NCBI GenBank assembly: GCA_003508835.1
Contig: PUFA01000674.1
Span: 62,001 to 126,000, forward strand
DNA: 64,000 nucleotides
Origin: Eonycteris spelaea
Taxonomy: Eukaryota; Chordata; Mammalia; Chiroptera; Pteropodidae
Direction: 5' to 3'
Made by a program: the position numbers and the translations under genes
The notes under the pieces: generated by a model
Seen by the model: the letters and a program-made list of their open reading frames with translations, nothing else
The model's database searches: none
What the model was told of the DNA's origin: nothing
Shown here: piece after piece, positions 45,779 to 57,904 of the stretch
Layout: every line of letters starts with the position of its first letter
Position numbering within the stretch: position 1 is the stretch's first letter

Positions 45779-45812
45779 CGCACACACTCCAAAGATTCAG
45801 AACTGAAGAATA
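43796..45812 (+). mobile_element. L1 5'UTR + ORF1 stump, copy 2
   Basis: 5' end 'ggggaaacatgccagagtgag', 5'UTR to about 44640, ORF1 remnant 44650-45480 (frame 44976-45170 holds 'NFPNLRNELELGIQEVNR'), then spacer and an abrupt end at 'agaactgaag'. Same 3' break as copy 1 (28555). Unlike copy 1, its 5' flank equals that of copy 3 at 60786. Confidence 0.75.
45727..45787. repeat. (TG)n microsatellite
   Basis: About 45 bp of TG followed by 'cgcgcacgcacacac'. Lies in the L1 inter-ORF spacer at the place where the other copies have (CA)n/(CATA)n or TATATA. Confidence 0.95.
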
Positions 45813-46360
45813 TTAACTGTTGCAATAAAGAAGGTAAATGAGTAACGAACCCAAAACATATGCAGCCTCACCAGTAATGAAATAATTCAAAGTAAATCTA
45901 TTTAGTATTCCTCTTCAGACTTGTTAAATAATTATTTTCCATGTGAATAAACAGCCTGAGTTAAGATACTGCAATGAACGTATGTCTCCTGAACAGCTGC
46001 AGCAAGGTAGTTTCAACCTCCACTGGTCTGGATCTTTTCTGTGAATACAAGATGTGCTCAATATAGCCCATCTTGGACATTTAATGTAAACACTCTCACT
46101 TCACTGCACTATCCTCCACACCTAATGCTCTATTTCCTGCTCCCTAACCAACAAAACTCTTCTGATGTGTTTCCACTTTACTGAAACCATTTTATGTGTC
46201 TCACTCATTCTACAGGGCCACCCAACTGGACTCGCATGCCTATCACTTAATTGTCAACTATGGTCCCTGTAGGGCAGATTCAAATGGGCAGAAGGTTATT
46301 AACATATTAACATAAATAAGATTAATTTCAAATTAGTTACTAACAAAGAGTACAAACAAA
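45813..46360. other. Array-unit segment X, no gene
   Basis: Counterpart of 28560-29090: 'gcagcctcaccagtaatgaaat', 'tagtattcctcttcagac', 'ctcactcattctacagggcca'. Confidence 0.5.
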
Positions 46361-46364
46361 ATGA

Positions 46365-46860
46365 CCTGTGTCTCTGAGCCGGGCTGATTAAGGTCTCAGT
46401 GACACAGGTAAGAGTCCTCAGGTTCCGTTCTCTCTGATCTTTTCCTGAAGTATCTCCTGGGCTCTCAGACTCACCTGGGTGGGGTCTCTTAGAGGGAGGA
46501 CTCCATGTGGAAGTCTACATTCCTACTTGGATGGCTAATAATGAATACTGAAATTATGTCCCCAGACAAGACAGCAGGAGGGACTGAAACATGAGTTCTG
46601 AGCCAGCTTACAAGTCAAAAGCAACAACTGTGTCCTGTCCACCAACACTGTACAAGCTGACAGGATGCACAGAGGAGGTATTACCGCTCTCTCTATCTGT
46701 TCATCAGGGACATCTCCTCCTATTGTTCCAACCTCTAAGCACATGATTTCCCTCTGGGCCTCTGAAATAAATAGAAAGGATTTTTTTCCTAATGATTCTA
46801 TGACCCAAAAGACCAGGTTAGAAGTCAAATGAATTTAATTTTTATGATTTTGTGTTCTCA
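46365..46860. repeat. Unclassified repeat R, copy 5 of 6
   Basis: Landmarks as in the other copies; the closest relative is 29095-29580. Precedes the RHOG retrocopy. Confidence 0.6.
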
Positions 46861-46932
46861 ATGTCCCAGAGGTCTAACCTCCTACCACCTTATCCCAACC
46901 TTGATTTCATATTTTCTCTTAAGTCTGAGACT

Positions 46933-48225
46933 AAGAAATCTATCAGGTTCTTCTCAAGCCTCCTGCTGCCCCTAGCTCCCGGTAACAAGGAGGGCTCCAG
47001 GTCACTGCATCCTAGGGGCCCAGAATGGGGAGGGGACATTGTCTCCACTGCAGCAGCTGCACCCACAATGTAGAGCATCAAGAGTGTGGTGGTGGGCGAT
47101 GGGGCTGTGAGAAATAATTGCCTACTCCTCTGCTACACAGCTGATGCCTTCCCCAAGGAAAACACCTCTCCACAATCCCCTAGGGTGCAGTTGATGGGCT
47201 CACAGTGAACCTGATCCTGGCAGGACACAGAGGGCCAGGAGGACCACAATGAACTCACACTGTCCTACCCTCAGACCAATGTCTTTGTTGTCTCTTTTTC
47301 CTTTGCCAGTCTGCCTTTCTTTGAGAATGTGCAGCACAAGTGGCATCCAGAGGTGTGTCCTCACTGCTCTGATGTGCGCACCTCCTGATGGGCACCAAGA
47401 AGGACTTGAGGGCCAGCCTTACACCCTATGGTGCCAAGGGGAAGGGCCTGGTGCCCATCACACCACAGCAGGGCCAGGACCGTTCAAGCAGATCCATGTT
47501 GTGTACTACCTTGAGTGCTGGGCCCTGCAGCTGGGTGGCATCAAGGAAGTGGTTTCTGAGGCAATCAGCCTATGTTCATCAAAAAACTGGTCATGCATGG
47601 CTGGTCCAGTGTCCTTTTGTGACCCTGGTACTCAGCTTAAATGCTGCACCGGCCTCCCAACTCCTTCTAGTTGTGCTTTGGAGCTTTGTCTGTCTCCATC
47701 TGTGCCTTAAGGACGAATCCTGGCACCCCTTGCCAGGGGGCTCCCTGAATACCTATTTCTCTTTAAGGTTCACAGGGAAAGGGGCTTTGGTCCCTGTCCC
47801 AGTCTCCCATGGAATACCAGGTATGCTTGAGAGCTCACCCAGGCTGAGTTTGATCTCTCCCCAAGAAGCCGACCCCGTGCGCTCTTCCCATTTTCCCCTA
47901 CTGACCAGCTGACCCAGCTTTCCACGCAGATGTTGCTGCCTATTGTCATGCTTTCCCTCAGGTTAGGAACTTCCACCACCCCCAACCTCTCCCTTTTGTT
48001 CTTTGAATTGCTCCTCACTCAAGATGCTCTCACCCTTACCCAAAGAAGGAGCCACAGGATCCTGAGAAGATGAATGTGCCCTAACTTGTCCTCATGTGCC
48101 CAGGCCTTATACATTGCTGACTGACTCAGCCACCGCATCACCCCCTGACCCGGTTCCTAGCCCCATCAGCTTCAACAAAACCTCCTGTCTCCAGTGGGGT
48201 TAAAAAAAAAAAAGAAATCTGTCAG
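46933..48225 (+). mobile_element. RHOG retrocopy insertion with target-site duplication (copy B)
   Basis: Target site 'aagaaatctatcag' at 46933-46946 and 'aagaaatctgtcag' at 48212-48225 (one mismatch in 14). The poly(A) tail is still recognisable as a run of about 12 A at 48202-48213. It is the tandem duplicate of copy A, not a second insertion, since both have the same target site. Confidence 0.9.
47068..47622 (+). pseudogene. RHOGP: RHOG processed pseudogene B
   Basis: Longer than copy A: 555 bp between the ATG (47068) and the ancestral stop (47620-47622), against 576 in functional RHOG. The second codon is a stop (ATG TAG), the P-loop GKT is replaced (reads RNN), and small gaps break the frame. 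It retains the region missing from copy A ('ccatcacaccacagcagggcc', 'gcagatccatgttgtgtacta'). A Rho-family GTPase gene copy without introns, dead on arrival or soon after. Confidence 0.88.
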
Positions 48226-48494
48226 AAAGATCCCATTGATCTATAAAGCAGATTTGTGATGGGACACAGATTGAGGTCTCCAGAGAATTGATATTCCCTC
48301 TACAAAAGGGGAGAGCTGTGTCCTTTGATGTGCAATCATGGGCACCACACGGGCTTCATGACACATTTGTTAGAATAAGTAGGGATTTTGTACTTATGTC
48401 ACAAGCTAAGAACTGTCATCCAGACCCTTATAAAATATTTGTTAATTATGGGAAATACATTTCAATATTTTATGCCATTTAATTTGAGTTTAGC

Positions 48495-48650
48495 ACCTTA
48501 TAGACTTTGTCCAATTTAACTTATCAATAAATCCAGCCATGAGGTAGTATTATTATGAACTCCATTCCTTTATGTAGAAGTGGAACTTGAAGGAGTTTAG
48601 TGTCTGCTCCAAGTCACAATGGAGTGAAGGATGAGATGCTTCCAGTTTTC
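48495..48650 (+). mobile_element. MIR SINE relic
   Basis: 'gaggtagtattattatgaactccat', counterpart of 31290-31440. Confidence 0.55.
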
Positions 48651-48660
48651 AACTCTGGGC

Positions 48661-48975
48661 CGGTGGTTCCCCCTCAGGTGTTATTGCCACTGGGCTATTT
48701 GTCAATGACTAAGGAGGCTGCTAAACACCTGCAACACCCAACATAACTAACTATTCTGCCCAAATGTCAACACAGAAGGTGAGACAACTTATTCTAGACC
48801 GGATCTTCTCCTAATTCACTGTCTATGTGAATCATCCTGGATTCTAGTTCAAATGCAGAATCTGATTTGGAAGATCCTTGTAAGCCCAGAGATTCTGGGA
48901 ATCAAACCATTTTCCAGGTGATATTGGTGCTGTAGGTCCTGGAGTGAGGACCACTCTGTGAGTAGCCAGTCTGTG
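48661..48975 (+). mobile_element. MER20-like then MER5A-like relics
   Basis: MER20-type 'ggtggttccc..ctatttgtcaatg' at 48661-48785, MER5A-type from about 48805. Counterparts at 31458-31775. Confidence 0.55.
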
Positions 48976-49207
48976 GTTCTGTATTTGTTCAGGTAGTTGT
49001 AAGTCTCCTGAACCAAGAGTCATTTCTGCATGTAATTTTAAGAACTAGTGTATTCACTCATCTCAGAGACTATTATACATTCATTGTTCAGTTACTTTAT
49101 ATAAAGTTTTATGAATGGCATCATATATTTCTGAAAAATACTTTGTTACATTCTTTTACATGTTTCTTGTATGATGACACCATATAATATACTACCTAAA
49201 AAAATTA

Positions 49208-49691
49208 TCGTCGGCTGAGTATAAGCCTCCAAAAGATATCTAAATTGTGATTTCTAGAAACTTAAAATATGTTATTTTTCATAGCAAGGTAGGAATAATG
49301 TAGCAGATGAAATACGTTTGCTAATCAGCTGCCTTTAAGGAGATTGGCTGTGATTATGCAGGTGGGACTAGTATAATCACTGTGGTCTTAGAATGTGGAA
49401 CAGGAAGAAAGAATAGCTGGAATCAGAGGGAAATTGGAAGATGCTATACTGCATTTGAAGGTGGAGAAAGTTCTTGAGCCAAAGAATGCTTGTGGCCATG
49501 AGAAACTGAAATAGGAGAGGAAACAAATTCTCTTCTGAAGCCTCCAGAAGATAACTGGCCTTGCAGACATCTCGATTTGAGTCCATCGAGACCCATATCA
49601 GGCTTTTGACCTCCAGAACTGTAGGTGAATTTGTTTCTTTTAAACCTGAGTGTGGTGACTTCTACAGCAGAAATAGCAATTTATATAGACA
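49208..49691 (+). mobile_element. MaLR solo LTR, MLT1D-like (copy 6)
   Basis: Same layout and neighbours as 32013-32500. Confidence 0.65.
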
Positions 49692-50489
49692 TTTATGCAG
49701 TGGGTTTTTTTGGAGGAAGCTGAATTTAAGCAACTCACTTTATTCATTCTGTCCTTACCCACAACCCCAACCCCCCCCAAGTAGAAGAAATATAATCAAC
49801 TTGGAAATTCTACCTCATTAGCTAATACAGAGAGTTCTGCATTGCACAAGAAAATATGGTTCTGACTTTGAGGTCTGGACATTTCGATAGAAAAACAATT
49901 CATTATTAAATTTAAAGACAACCATTCTACACTAAATCTTTGTATCTCAGTTTCTATGTTTCTAAAATTTTAAGTTATTTAGACCTGTCATCATTTTTAT
50001 TTCTGTCCTTTCCAACATTCTCTCAAATTTCCTTTAACATAATAGATGGAATTACTGAGTCTCTTTGTGTACATAATATGTGAATGAGTATATTTATTAA
50101 AAAGTAATAAATACAAACAAATACTAACTTATTACAGAATTTTTGGTCTCAAAAATATTTCCACAGAATTCATTTATTCTATCCACATTCATTAAAATTA
50201 TTTATTCCATATTGCCATCAGAAATAAGGAACTGAGACTCAGGGACACACAGTGTAGAGACTTCCCGCTGATGTAGACTCATGAGTATCTGAGCAGAGAG
50301 CAGAACAATTCCTATTATATAAACACATTTGACAATAAATGAATTATGTAAAATGTAGCATTTAGGACAGTTTGTTCTCTAATATTAGCTAACTGATACA
50401 ACAATCAAGAAAAACAAAATTAAGGCTAATTATAATAAATTGCTGTTTTTTTTTTTTTTTTGGCATATGTTCTGATATTTGACAAGAAT
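49692..50489. other. Array-unit flank between LTR and OR pseudogene 4
   Basis: Counterpart of 32501-33258, no gene. T run at 50446-50461. Confidence 0.55.
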
Positions 50490-51429
50490 TCATGACCATT
50501 CTGTTATCTTTATTCCTGCCAAACCAAAGAATCGTTTCAGAGCTCCCTTTATGTCTTCATTTCTCAGACTGTAGATGAAGGGGTTCAGCATGGGTGTGAC
50601 AACTGTGTACATCACGGAGGCTATTGCACTTGAGTGTGAGCTGTAGCAGCAGAGCTGAGGTACACTCCTAGGCTTGTGCAATAAAATAAGGAGACAACTG
50701 AGAGGTGAGATGCACAGGTAGAGAATGCTTTATATTTCCCCTGGGTTGATGAGATTCCACATATGGAGGAAATTTTAAAATAAGAGTAAAGAATACCAGC
50801 CAGGGGACCACCTCCCAGCAGCCCAACTCCAAAATACATCACCATGTTAATAAGAAAGGTGTCGAACAAGCAAGTTGGATCATCTCATGGAGTTCACAGA
50901 TAAAGTGGGGGATTTCTAAGATTGTACAGAAGGATAGTTGCATCACCATTAAGCTTTGCAGCAAGGAACAGGGCACTCATGATCCAGGATACAAAAACCA
51001 GCAGCACACAGAGCCGGGGGTTCATGATGATCGTGTAGTGCAGGGGGTGACAGATGGCTATAAAGCGGTCATAGGCCATCACAGTCAAAAGGAAGTCATC
51101 CAATCCTGCAAAGAGTAGGAAAAAATACATCTGTGTGATGCAGCCTCCATAAGTTATGATTTTGCTCTGTGTTTGGATATTCACCAACATCTTTGAGATG
51201 GTGGTAGAGGTGAAACAGATGTCCACCAAGGACAGGTTGCAGAGGAAGAAATACATGGGCGTGTGGAGGTGGTAATCTGAGCTGACAGCCAGGATGATGA
51301 GCAGGTTTCCAAACACAGTGATCAGGTACATGGAGAGAAAAAGCCCAAATATGAGGGTTGCAGTTCTGGTTCCTCTGTAAGTCCCAGAAGAAGAAATTCT
51401 GAAACTCTTGTAAGATTTCCTGTCTCCAT
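50490..51429 (-). pseudogene. Olfactory receptor pseudogene 4 (family 7-like)
   Basis: ATG at 51429 opens '[20 protein letters not shown]'. The frame 51331-50894 keeps 'GNLLIILA', '[20 protein letters not shown]', '[16 protein letters not shown]', '[20 protein letters not shown]', and '[13 protein letters not shown]'. Later fragments hold '[14 protein letters not shown]', '[18 protein letters not shown]' and '[20 protein letters not shown]'. Compared with OR pseudogene 3, bases are lost near 51355 (1), 50968 (2), 50864 (1), 50773 (3, in frame) and 50643 (4). Four frameshifts make it non-functional. It is the tandem duplicate of pseudogene 3, yet their inactivating lesions differ. Confidence 0.9.
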
Positions 51430-51532
51430 GAAGTGAAGGTGATGACTTGGAATGAAAAAAGTAACATGATTAATTTTCACAAGTGGGCATTACAAGCATG
51501 ATGAAATGCTACAGTTTGTACTTTGCTGGCAA

Positions 51533-51534
<2 letters not shown>

Positions 51535-51575
<41 letters not shown>

Positions 51576-51605
51576 TGTGTGTATATATATATATACATAT
51601 ACACA
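51535..51605. repeat. (GT)n(AT)n microsatellite
   Basis: TG/GT run followed by 'tatatatatata'. The first copy has only 'acacacacacacatatacaca' at 34338. Confidence 0.9.
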
Positions 51606-52451
51606 CATATACATACATGGTTTTGTAGAGATCTAATTCTTTTCGAATTTATCTGTGACACTCTGATTAGGAATTTTTGTCTTACACATAGCATTTTACC
51701 CAATAAATCATATTTTTTCAAAGTTTAATGAGAAATTCTTTCACTCGTTTGAGTAATATATGCTGATTTGACCATTTTCTAGTCAAAAAAGTGTAGGGTG
51801 ATGAGAAACAAATTTTTTTAATTAATAAGTGAGAAAGAATACAAGCAAATAAAAAATCATGTATCATGTCAGTCTGTACTGGTTTGTTGAAGAGTAAGAA
51901 AGCAGGTATAAATGAAAGTGAAGGAGTGTGTTATTTTGACCACGAAGTGAGAAAGACTTGTAAACAAGGTGCTATACAACAGAGACCTCAAGGAAGGTCC
52001 AGGGAAGGCAGAAAAATTTCTGGAGAAGTGATTAGTCTGCACGAGAAAGAGCCCGTGCAAAGATCCTGAGGTTGATCCTTACTTGTTTCAAGTAATATAG
52101 TCTCAAAAGGAAGCACTGTGGTGGGGAAAGAGCAATAGGGAGATGATAGGGATGGTGTCAGGGAATGTGGAGGAATGAGATGGTCTGTCTGCTACAGATG
52201 AAACTTCAAGAAACAGGGAGTGCAGATGTCATTCCTCCCACTTCATCCATTTTGGTTCCAAGGGATTCTGTGAGTAGGCATGATCTCTACTTTATTTCCA
52301 TCTGTTGGTCAACATTCTGGGGTCTGTATCTTAAGGGACACATTTTGGAGTATATGAGCTAAGTATCCCTGTCCTGATAACTGCTCATGCTCCACAAACC
52401 ACACACCCACATCCACAGACACACATCCACACCCAAAGACACACAGTACAA

Positions 52452-52488
<37 letters not shown>

Positions 52489-52740
52489 GCACACAAATGC
52501 AAATATGACGTCCTAGGGCCATGTAACTACCAGGCTCTACTCACCCCCATCCACAATAATTTACAAACTAAGAGAGACCAAGCTGTCAACATCAGATTAT
52601 CTTTCTCCTAAAACATATAAAATAGCACCTAAATTCCAGTTGGTAGGCCTCAAAGGGACATGTAAAATTGGGCCTCCATTTTAATGTGACTATATTCTAT
52701 TCCGTGTTTTTAAAAATCAGTTAAATGGAGAGATAAAATG

Positions 52741-52764
52741 GAGAGAGAGAGAGGAGAGGAGAGG

Positions 52765-52798
<34 letters not shown>
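52741..52798. repeat. (GA)n with GGAGA interruptions
   Basis: Simple purine repeat. The first copy has a shorter run at 35451. Confidence 0.9.
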
Positions 52799-52801
<3 letters not shown>

Positions 52802-53589
52802 AGTAAGCTGGGGTGGCCGAGATTGTGATGAGGAGAAAGCTTCCTTTGCTCTGGCAATGTTATAACTGCAGTTGTACAGCTCTGATGCCCAAAATAACTT
52901 AAAAAGTACAAATAACAATTTATTTTAAACATAAAGAAAAATGTTTTTATGGTGTAAGACACCTTACAAATTGAATATCCCACCAGATATGTGCAAAGAG
53001 AATAAACCCACAACTTACATAAAGATATTTATAATGTGCATAAAAATTATTTTTAAGCTGAAATTGAAAGAGACATTTGTAAATGACATTAGGGGCATAA
53101 TTCTGGGAATCAGAAAACCAGATTTTGATTCTGGGATGTACTGTCTCTTAGTTTTTTTGAACAAGGAGACACACTCAAACCTTATAAGTGCTAATGACCT
53201 CACCCAAATAGTGCAGACCGTGGTATCCATTCCAAGTGGTGACAAATTTGAGCATTATATGTAATATGCATAGCACAGTCTCTTCCTGTTGGTAAATGCA
53301 TGGTTATCACTGGTGATGAGATGAGACTGATTATATTCTACCTCTCCAGTGTCTCCATTGCTTCCTTACCTCTCAGTCTCCAGTTCCACAGCTGCATTCC
53401 AGTCCTTGTCATCTTCCATCTATCACAGGCTGGAAGCCCACTAGCCTGATGATCACATTGACCCCTGGGAGATTTCTGTATATTACAAGCGACATCAAAC
53501 TCCCTGAATTAAACTCTATTCTCATGACTCCACAGTTGAGGAAAAAGCACATTCCATGGCTTCAAATATGAAGCTCAATTCTCTGATCT

Positions 53590-53960
53590 TCTCAGCTTCA
53601 CCCTCACAGGGCTCTGCCTTCACTCACACTAACTCCCAAACATTGAACTTGACTCCCAGTTTCACCTGACACCACAGCGCCAAGACTCAGAGCCTTCACA
53701 CATATGATTCTCTCTGCTAGGAGCCTCCCACTGGATTTTTTCATCTCCTCTCCATCTTTCAAACTCCACCTCTTTCAGATTGCTTGGATCCTCTCCTTCA
53801 TATCCCTTTCTCAACATCCTCACAGGAAAAGGACACTTTCTCATGCACTTAATTTAGGTGTAGTGGTTTTCATTGTGAAATTTAAAAAATTCCACGTCTT
53901 TTCTCCCCACTACACAGTGAGTGCCGTGAGGCACATATCAAGTTACGCACCTCACCACTT
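53590..53960 (+). mobile_element. Possible L2 3'-end relic
   Basis: 'ctttcaaactccacctctttcagattgctt' and 'tctccccactacacagtgagtgccgtgag' fit L2 3' ends. About 55 bp here are absent from 36290-36590. Confidence 0.45.
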
Positions 53961-53998
53961 TTCCCCCTGACTTAGCTGAGTTGGGAACAGCAGCTGAA

Positions 53999-55430
53999 TT
54001 AAGAAGTATTCCTTGGATGGATGAGAGAACGTGCTCTCATAGAAATTGCTGATGATGAGAGAAAGAAGTGACGGAGGCAACACTGATCTAGGCGTGGAGG
54101 ACGTGCCAGAGGAATGTTTTCCATATTCTGTATTAGGACCCACCAGGGTGTCAGACTCTGGTTTGCAAGAATTAGAATAGAATCAAGAAGGCACAAAAGA
54201 AAATATGAGAGTGTATTACCTATAGTAAAAGTACACACATAATGTTTCACGGTTCTCTTTGTCATGTGTGTGTTTGTGTAGAAGCATGCTGGATCACAAT
54301 GTAAAAGGCATGTCTTACTTTGGGACACAATCACAAAAATATTGAATCCACTGTAGTAAATGAAGAATAGTTTTAAAATGCCAGTTACTGCCAATGGGAA
54401 AACAATAAGAAAAAAAGCCCAGCAGAGAGCCTGGCAGAGAGAAGAGGCAGCTAGCATGGCAATTCACTGTCAAACTGGGTAATTCACTGTCAAAAACTTA
54501 AGTGGAAAACACTCCAAAACCATAAAAAAAAACCTCAGTTATTATTATATAAACCGTGTAAAGAATTTCACTGTTTCCAGTGAACTAACAGGCTTATAAA
54601 CCCAAAATATATGCAGTTGCACTAGGATTAGTAATTGCAATGTCAAACCCTAGTATTCCTCTTTAGACTTATTAAGGAATCTTTTAACGTGACTACACAG
54701 TGTGAGAAATGCTTCCCTAAGGAACGGCTGCTGCAATGCTGTATCTACTGCCTGGTGCTGGATATTTTTAAAGATCACAAAACATGCTCAAAATAAAGCC
54801 CCCTTAAAAACTAAATAAATAAATATGGCCTCAATTACCTGCTCATGCCTCCACACTTAATACTCAGTTTTCCTACTCCCCTGAACTGCAAAACTTCTTG
54901 TATACATTCTGATTTACAGGAAACACTTTATGCCTCCTATTTCTTCTTCATTCTCATCCAACCAAACTTCCAATCCCACCACAGAACTGTTTCCAATGAC
55001 CCTGGCGTGGCTCATTCCAACGATCACTTCTGTAACTGCAGAGTCCTTCAAAATGGCCTAGCCTGCTTAATGAGATATTGAGTTTCTTTTCTTTACTTTC
55101 TTTCTTTTGCAAACACTAATGCATTTATGAACTTATACTGCTACTGGAAACACCCACAGTCCAGCCTCAGGCCACAAGTCTGTGGCAACCCAGAGAGGTC
55201 ACGGTGACAACAGCTGGGGCCTGGCTCTTAGCTCCACCACCTCCCACGTGCTTTTGATTCTGTACCAAATCCAGCTCCCACCTTCATCCTCCAGCCTCTC
55301 TCTGACCACTTCTCTCTCCCTTTTCTTATGAATATTGAGTATCAGACTTCTTTTCCTATTAAAATCAGCACCTACTGGGCCTTGAGATCTCACCAAGTCT
55401 TTGTAGAAGCCCCAGATGAAGGGTCAGATG
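53999..55430. other. Array-unit segment, no supported gene
   Basis: Counterpart of 36600-38060. Holds the longest OR-unrelated open frame of this unit, 152 codons on minus (54457-53999), but the first copy breaks it with frameshifts and the older unit shows a different protein. I treat it as chance. 54640-54940 is segment X in its second form. Confidence 0.5.
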
Positions 55431-55439
55431 AGATGACAG

Positions 55440-55865
55440 GAAATAAGCCAGAGAGGTTCATTAACTTGCCCAAGGCCACACAGCGGCAGGTGGCTGAGCC
55501 AGGGCTGATATTCAGGCCTGATCCCCAGCATGCAACCCTCTACCAGGCAGGCCCCCTGACTGCTGTCTCCACCATGTCTCCCCTCTCCTCAAGTCCTCAT
55601 CTGCAGCTCAGATAGCACACCTCCAAGCACAGGTGTTTTAAAATACGGTATGGGAGTGGAAGTGTGTGTTTGGAGAGGTGGAAGCTGATGAGGTCTCCAT
55701 TTGTTTCATGTTGTGATACTTATTTCCTAAACTACTCTGAGGATAAGAATCATCTGGAATGCTTAGAAACAGGATTCCTGGGCCTCAGTGAGGACTTTCT
55801 GAGTCAGACTTCCCTAGGAGAGGCCTCTCTGTGATGCTTATTAGAACAGTTTGGGGACCACTGGG
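55440..55865 (+). mobile_element. MIR then MER5A-like relics
   Basis: MIR 3' half at 55440-55570 ('ttaacttgcccaaggccacac'), MER5A-type piece at about 55735-55865. Counterparts of 38075-38510. Confidence 0.6.
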
Positions 55866-55983
55866 CTATGTCAATTTTCAGACAATTCAGAAAAAGAGCT
55901 TTCTAATACTAATGTATGTGCAATGTTCTCAGATTCTTGTGATAAGCACTATACATATTTCCTCATTTCACTCTCATTTATAG

Positions 55984-56228
55984 TATCCCCTGTGGACCTG
56001 GTTCTATAGTGTAGCAATTAGAAAGTCTGCTTTACATTGCAGAAGGTTCTGGTTCACACCCAGTGGAGCCACGGTCTGTGCTCTAAAGTCATACCAACCC
56101 AAACAAGACTGATGTCTGATCTTGAAAGCTAAGCAGGGTTGGTCCTGGTTAGTACTTGGATGGGAGACCACTTAGAAAGACCTATAAATAATAATAATAA
56201 ATAATAATAAAATAAACTATCCTCTGAG
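55984..56228 (+). mobile_element. Hybrid tRNA-Val/5S rRNA SINE (MEG-TR-like), copy 2
   Basis: tRNA-like head 56000-56071 ('ggttctatagtgtagcaatt', anticodon loop near 'tttacat'), then 5S-derived body from about 56073 with 'aagctaagcagggt', 'cctggttagtacttgg' and 'atgggagacca', closer to genuine 5S rRNA than copy 1. AAT-rich tail. TSD 55984-55994 'tatcccctgtg' and 56218-56228 'tatcctctgag' (two mismatches). It lies inside the same MIR as copy 1, so they are duplicates of one insertion. Confidence 0.8.
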
Positions 56229-56439
56229 AGAAGTACTACCATTACCTCCATTTTACAGAGGAAGACACTGAGGTATAGAACATATCACCCCAAGCAGTTG
56301 TTACAAATATACAGTGCCCACTGAATTAGAATCTCCAGGGAAGGGGCCCTGGCCTTGATATTGTAAAGGGGTTATGGTGTGGATCAGGTATGTTTGGGAA
56401 ACAATGGGCTAGATGGTCAGCCACTAGGGGTCAGAAGCC

Positions 56440-57290
56440 AGCAACAGGTTCTGCTGGCAAAGATGGTTCATCCTCACTCACTGGATGATGCTGTTCATTG
56501 CAGCCCCAACTGGGGATGCTTTTGTTCTCTTCCCCCACAGTGACCAGAGCACCACCCCATTGGGAGTCTGAGTCCTAGCCTGAACCCCAGTCCCAGCCCC
56601 AGCCCCAGCCCCAACACCAGCCTCAGCCTATCAAAGAGAAATTCCACCACCTCTTCCACCTCCACCTCCACTCCACCTCCACCAAAGGTTACCATGGTTC
56701 CTGAACTGATCTTCGGCATCAATGAATAAGTGGGCCCTAGTGCCTGGGCCCTTCCTGAAGCCTTAGGGCCCAGCCTTTCCCCCATCACTGAATGGGGCCT
56801 CTCCACATTCTTTACCACTGAATTGCTTTTCTAAGACAACGGACCAAAACAGCAAGTCATGCTGCCTAGCCAAGCATGCCCAGAGGGAAACTTGACCTCC
56901 AGCTGTGTGTGGAATCAAAGTCTCCCACACCCTACCCACCTCTGTGGAACCAAAAGATAAGGACATAACCAGAACTTGAATGCTCAAACCCTTTCTGAAT
57001 TACTGGGTGTGTTGTCCAGGAAAATCCTGTGTTGATGCTTCTTATCCTAAAAAGCCAACTCGAAGGCCTTCCAATGAAAACTTGCCCACCAGTGCTTCCA
57101 CATACCTGTTCCCCCTATTTCTTTAAAAACATGCCCCAATCCTGGATCAGGGCATCAGGCTTCTGAGCATTAGCTAGCTTCTCATTCTCCTGGGGGGTAC
57201 CATTCATAATAAAATAGCTAATCTTTCTCTACTGAGATTCTTGGTGTTTAGGGTTTAGCTCTGCTGCTGCCAGGTGGATTAACTCCTTCT
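56440..57290 (+). other. Pro/Gln-like block and possible LTR, second copy
   Basis: 56440-56720 is the counterpart of the CAGCC/CCACCT block at 39100-39400, with the same 'ttctcttcccccacag'. 56793-57290 is the counterpart of the LTR-like segment at 39466-39960, with AATAAAA at 57210. Confidence 0.35.
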
Positions 57291-57359
57291 GCTTTGTAAC
57301 ACCTTTCTTGTTAAATATTAATTAAATTATTTTTACATTAATCAGTGTACCTGGTAAAC

Positions 57360-57900
57360 AACATGGCATCTCTCAGCTCTGGGCGAGGCTGCTTAGGCTC
57401 TCAAGGGACCCCAGGAACAAGTTTCTAGGTTCCGTGCCCTCTGACCCTCTCCTGAAATAGCTTTGGGCAGCCTGACTCACCTGAGTGGGGTCTCTGAGAG
57501 GAGGACTCTGTGTGGAAGTCTGAATTCCTCCCTGGATGGTTGATGATGGAGACTGAAGCTCTGTCCCCAGACAAGACAGCAGGAAGGAGTGAAGCATTGG
57601 CCTCTGAGCCAGCTTAGGAGTCAAAAGCAACAACTATCTGGCCTGTTGAGCCCAAAGATGCACACGCTGAAAGAATGCAGCAGAGGAGATATTTTCAACT
57701 CCCTTTATCTGCTCATAAGACACTGTTTCCACTCTTGCTCCCACCTCTGAGCCCCAATTTCCCTGTGGGACACTGATCTGGATGGAATGGAAAATTTTCC
57801 TGCTGATTCTCTGTTCCAAGTGACCAGGTTAGAAGTCAAGTGAATCCTGTTTTTGTGACTTTTTCTCCATGACTCTCCTGCCTGCCAGAGGTCTCATCTC
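57360..57900. repeat. Unclassified repeat R, copy 6 of 6
   Basis: Counterpart of 40030-40575. On the minus strand it gives an 86-codon frame (57633-57373), which the other copies do not preserve. Confidence 0.6.
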
Positions 57901-57904
57901 TCAA

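Larger units (their letters stand above)
51430..53580. other. Array-unit flank, no gene; three microsatellites
   Basis: Counterpart of 34290-36290. (GT)n with (AT)n at 51535-51605, (CA)n at 52453-52488, (GA)n/(GGAGA)n at 52741-52798. All are longer than in the first copy. Confidence 0.6.

Noticed and set aside
47249..47912. 153- and 174-codon plus-strand proteins over the RHOG copy B
   Set aside because: These frames cross the ancestral RHOG stop and 3'UTR in the wrong phase, the result of indels in a processed pseudogene.
53999..54457. A 152-codon hydrophobic protein on the minus strand
   Set aside because: The tandem duplicate (36656-37158) breaks the frame with indels and the older unit (24603-24899) gives a different sequence. 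No selection for a protein is visible and I know no homologue.
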